From: Clostridium carboxidivorans P7
GTDB taxonomy: Bacteria; Bacillota; Clostridia; Clostridiales; Clostridiaceae
Reading direction: 5' to 3'
NCBI RefSeq assembly: GCF_001038625.1
Contig: NZ_CP011803.1
Coordinates: forward strand, 3,844,001 to 3,908,000
Length of the DNA: 64,000 bases
Position numbers and translations under genes: made by a program. Under the pieces are notes generated by a model, which worked only from the letters and a program-made list of their open reading frames with translations, was not told the DNA's origin and did no database searches. This document shows, in pieces, positions 61,986 to 64,000 of the stretch. Position 1 is the stretch's first letter, and every line of letters starts with the position of its first letter.

Positions 61986-63026
61986 TTATATTTCAGGTTT
62001 TATTCCATTTACAATAGGTAACCTTTTTTCACCCTTTATTGTTCTTATTAAAATATCTCTCATTAATTTAGGACTGTTAGTAAATGCATCTTTTGTAGAT
62101 CCAGCAACATGAGGAGTTATAGTTACATTATCAAGTTTCATAAGTATATCATTTTCTTCTAATGGTTCCACATCAAATACATCTAAAGCTGCTCCAGAAA
62201 TTTTTCCTTCTTCCAAAGCTTCTTTAAGAGCTTTTTCATCAACTAATCCCGAACGTGCAGTATTAACTAATACAGCATTAGGTTTCATAAGACTAATTTC
62301 TTTTCCTCCAATTAAATGATAGGTATCTTCTGTAAGTCTTGCATGGACAGTTATTACATCTGAGTTCTTCAGCAAATAAGGTAACTCAACAATATTTACT
62401 CCATCAAAATTTCCATTAAAAAATGGATCATATGCTATTACATTACAACCAAATGCTTTTAAATATCCTGCTACAAGTTGTCCTATAGATCCAAATCCAA
62501 CTATACCCACAGTTTTGTTACACAATTCAGGAATATCCCCAGTATTTGGGAATTTTTTTCTCCATTCACCTTTTTTCAAAGCTGCATGCGATCTAGCTAT
62601 ATTTCTAACTTCTGATAATATCATACCCATAGCAAATTCCGCAACCGCCCTTGCATTACGTCCTGGAGTATTCATAACAGTTATTCCTTTTATTGCAGCA
62701 TATTCATATGCTATATTTTCGACTCCACCTCTTAACACTCCTATAATTTTTAATTTTTTAGCCTTATCTATTATTTTTTTTGATATAGGTGCAAATTGTA
62801 CTATTAAAATATCATATTCACTAATGTCTTCTATAAGTTCTTGTGAGAACTCTACTGCATCTGGCCCATTTTGTTCTACTAAAAGGTTATCCTTTTGAAG
62901 CATTTCTAAATTTTCATGTTTCCACTCTCTGACAGTTACATCTATTCCGTATTTCTCCAATCCTTTTAGTCCTTCACTCATAGATTCTTTAGGAATAAAT
63001 TTATCTCCTATAGCTAATAATTTCAT
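61986..63026 (-). CDS. D-isomer-specific 2-hydroxyacid dehydrogenase
   Basis: The 346-residue NAD-dependent dehydrogenase resembles phosphoglycerate dehydrogenase. Its NAD site is VGIVGFGSIGQLVAGYLKAFG (about 169-189). The catalytic Arg is in LVNTARSGLVDEKAL (about 257-271), Glu in the LDVFDVEPLEEND region, and His in NVTITPHVAGSTKDA. It lacks the C-terminal ACT domain of many SerA proteins. It lies 12 bp after the class II aldolase gene, which points to sugar-acid or ketose breakdown rather than serine synthesis. GGAGGACCAAAC precedes the ATG. Confidence 0.9.
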   Translation of the reverse strand: MKLLAIGDKFIPKESMSEGLKGLEKYGIDVTVREWKHENLEMLQKDNLLVEQNGPDAVEFSQELIEDISEYDILIVQFAPISKKIIDKAKKLKIIGVLRGGVENIAYEYAAIKGITVMNTPGRNARAVAEFAMGMILSEVRNIARSHAALKKGEWRKKFPNTGDIPELCNKTVGIVGFGSIGQLVAGYLKAFGCNVIAYDPFFNGNFDGVNIVELPYLLKNSDVITVHARLTEDTYHLIGGKEISLMKPNAVLVNTARSGLVDEKALKEALEEGKISGAALDVFDVEPLEENDILMKLDNVTITPHVAGSTKDAFTNSPKLMRDILIRTIKGEKRLPIVNGIKPEI

Positions 63027-63038
63027 GTTTGGTCCTCC

Positions 63039-63890
63039 TTAAGCTCTATTTTCTGACATAACCATATCTATTTTTTCTAGTATTTTATTTTTTAAAATAT
63101 CTTTCGCTGGTTTAAATAATTCATCTGGTAAAGGATCTATTCTTTTTTGGACTTCCACTGCCTTTTTCATTCCTTCCATTAAAGCAATTCTCAAATCAGC
63201 ATAAAGGTTAACTTTTGTTATACCATTTTTAATAGCATTTTGCACTTGATCTAATGGTGTACCTGATCCTCCATGAAGTACAAGAGGTACAGGACTTAAT
63301 TTATTTATTTCTATAAGCCTGTCTATTTTTAATTCTGGAGTCGAAACATAAACCCCATGTGCAGTTCCTATAGATACAGCCAACGCATCTATTCCTGTTA
63401 AACTGACAAATTTAACAACTTCCTCAGCATCTGTAAGCATGGTTTCTCCTGCACTAGTTCCATCTATTTCTTTTCCTGCAACATGTCCAAGTTCTGCTTC
63501 AACAGAAACTCCTTTTTTCTTAGCCATATCAACAACTTTTTTTGTATTTGCTACATTTTCATCAAATGGCAACATTGATCCATCATACATTACTGAAGTA
63601 AAACCATTTTCTATTGCTTTTTCTATAATCTCAAAATTTGTAGCATGATCAAGATGAAGAGCTATTGGAATTTTGTATTCACCCGCAACTCCTTTTATCA
63701 TAGATGTAATATATTTTATTCCTTTTCCAACAAGATCATGTTCTAATACCATTAAAATAATTGGTGATTTTTTTTCTTCTGCAGTATCAAGAATAGTTCT
63801 TATAAGTACATCTTCCATACAATCAAAAGCTGGTACAGCATAATGTTCCTCTCTTGCTTTTTTCAAAATTTCATTTAATGTTACTAACAT
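63039..63890 (-). CDS. Class II (zinc) ketose-bisphosphate aldolase
   Basis: The 283-residue member of the Fba/GatY/KbaY family has AVPAFDCMEDVLIRTILDTAEE, the zinc-ligand segment IPIALHLDHATNFE (about 76-89), SVMYDGSMLPFDENVANTKKV, VEAELGHVAGKEIDGT, and LVLHGGSGTPLDQVQNAIKNGITKVNLYADLR for phosphate binding. Its operon partners (2-hydroxyacid dehydrogenase and SDR dehydrogenase) suggest a tagatose- or uncommon ketose-phosphate pathway rather than central glycolysis. GGAAGGATTATATT precedes the ATG. Confidence 0.92.
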   Translation of the reverse strand: MLVTLNEILKKAREEHYAVPAFDCMEDVLIRTILDTAEEKKSPIILMVLEHDLVGKGIKYITSMIKGVAGEYKIPIALHLDHATNFEIIEKAIENGFTSVMYDGSMLPFDENVANTKKVVDMAKKKGVSVEAELGHVAGKEIDGTSAGETMLTDAEEVVKFVSLTGIDALAVSIGTAHGVYVSTPELKIDRLIEINKLSPVPLVLHGGSGTPLDQVQNAIKNGITKVNLYADLRIALMEGMKKAVEVQKRIDPLPDELFKPAKDILKNKILEKIDMVMSENRA

Positions 63891-63908
63891 AATATAATCC
63901 TTCCTTTC

Positions 63909-64000
63909 CTATCTCATTAGCATTCCGCCTGTAGCATCTATAGTTGCACCTGTAATATAATCTGCAGCTTCTGATACCATAAACATTACTATTTTACCTA
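63909..64000 (-). CDS. Short-chain dehydrogenase/reductase, C-terminal end
   Basis: The last 29 residues are visible, reading KIVMFMVSEAADYITGATIDA and ending TGGMLMR. The pattern (F-x-VSEAADYITG, then I-x-A-TGG) is the standard C-terminus of classical SDR oxidoreductases. It ends 18 bp before the aldolase ATG and is the most upstream visible gene of that operon. Cut by the right window edge. Confidence 0.85.
   Translation of the reverse strand, partial: GKIVMFMVSEAADYITGATIDATGGMLMR

Overview
The window comes from a low-G+C, spore-forming anaerobe of the Clostridiaceae (Clostridium sensu stricto type). The evidence is the very AT-rich composition, strong Shine-Dalgarno sites, a spoIIAA-spoIIAB-sigF operon, a BofC-like protein, proteins with clostridial CWB2 cell-wall-binding repeats, an oxygen-sensitive indolepyruvate:ferredoxin oxidoreductase and a phosphotransbutyrylase. 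No species call can be made from the sequence alone. Both ends are cut inside genes (ruvB at the left, a short-chain dehydrogenase at the right).

Layout. 1-10.5 kb (minus): ruvAB, a BofC-like protein, a CWB2 surface protein, yebC, a YigZ-family protein, a HEAT-repeat protein, a MocR-type regulator, a nucleotidyltransferase, a small zinc-ribbon protein and an hflX with an extra N-terminal JAMM-like domain. 10.7-17.2 kb: hpt, a class A penicillin-binding protein, the spoIIA operon (minus) and speE. 17.9-22.4 kb: glutamate synthase large subunit without a small subunit beside it. 22.5-45 kb (minus): a nitroreductase, then a roughly 22-kb envelope polysaccharide locus (galU, a WbpM-type dehydratase, a WbpA/WbpB/WbpD/WbpI-like uronic-acid set, three glycosyltransferases, two MurJ-type flippases, two polymerase/ligase proteins, an acyltransferase, a CWB2 beta-helix surface protein, an initiating sugar-phosphate transferase and a TagA-type glycosyltransferase). 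45-51 kb: a TPR protein, phosphoglucomutase, L25/Ctc and arginine decarboxylase. 51-64 kb (minus): a ptb-iorA-iorB operon behind a sigma-54 promoter, an FMN-dependent hydroxyacid oxidase-like protein, a TudS/DUF523 protein, mutS2, a U32 peptidase-family protein and a sugar-catabolism operon.

How the parts connect. galU and pgcA can supply UDP-glucose. The polysaccharide locus could make the anionic wall polymer to which CWB2 proteins bind, and one CWB2 protein is encoded inside it. speE and speA belong to polyamine synthesis. iorAB with ptb would convert 2-oxo acids to acyl-CoA and then acyl-phosphate.

The most unusual content is non-coding. Four copies of a 272-284 bp structured repeat (17285, 46289, 54502, 56573) each lie 25-75 bp downstream of a stop codon. 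Each reads in the direction of both neighbouring genes, shows compensatory base changes between copies, and ends in a terminator-like hairpin. Two shorter relatives have arms built from GAGTTAAG units in place of GAGGACA units. A well-formed sigma-54 promoter with two upstream dyads precedes ptb-iorAB.
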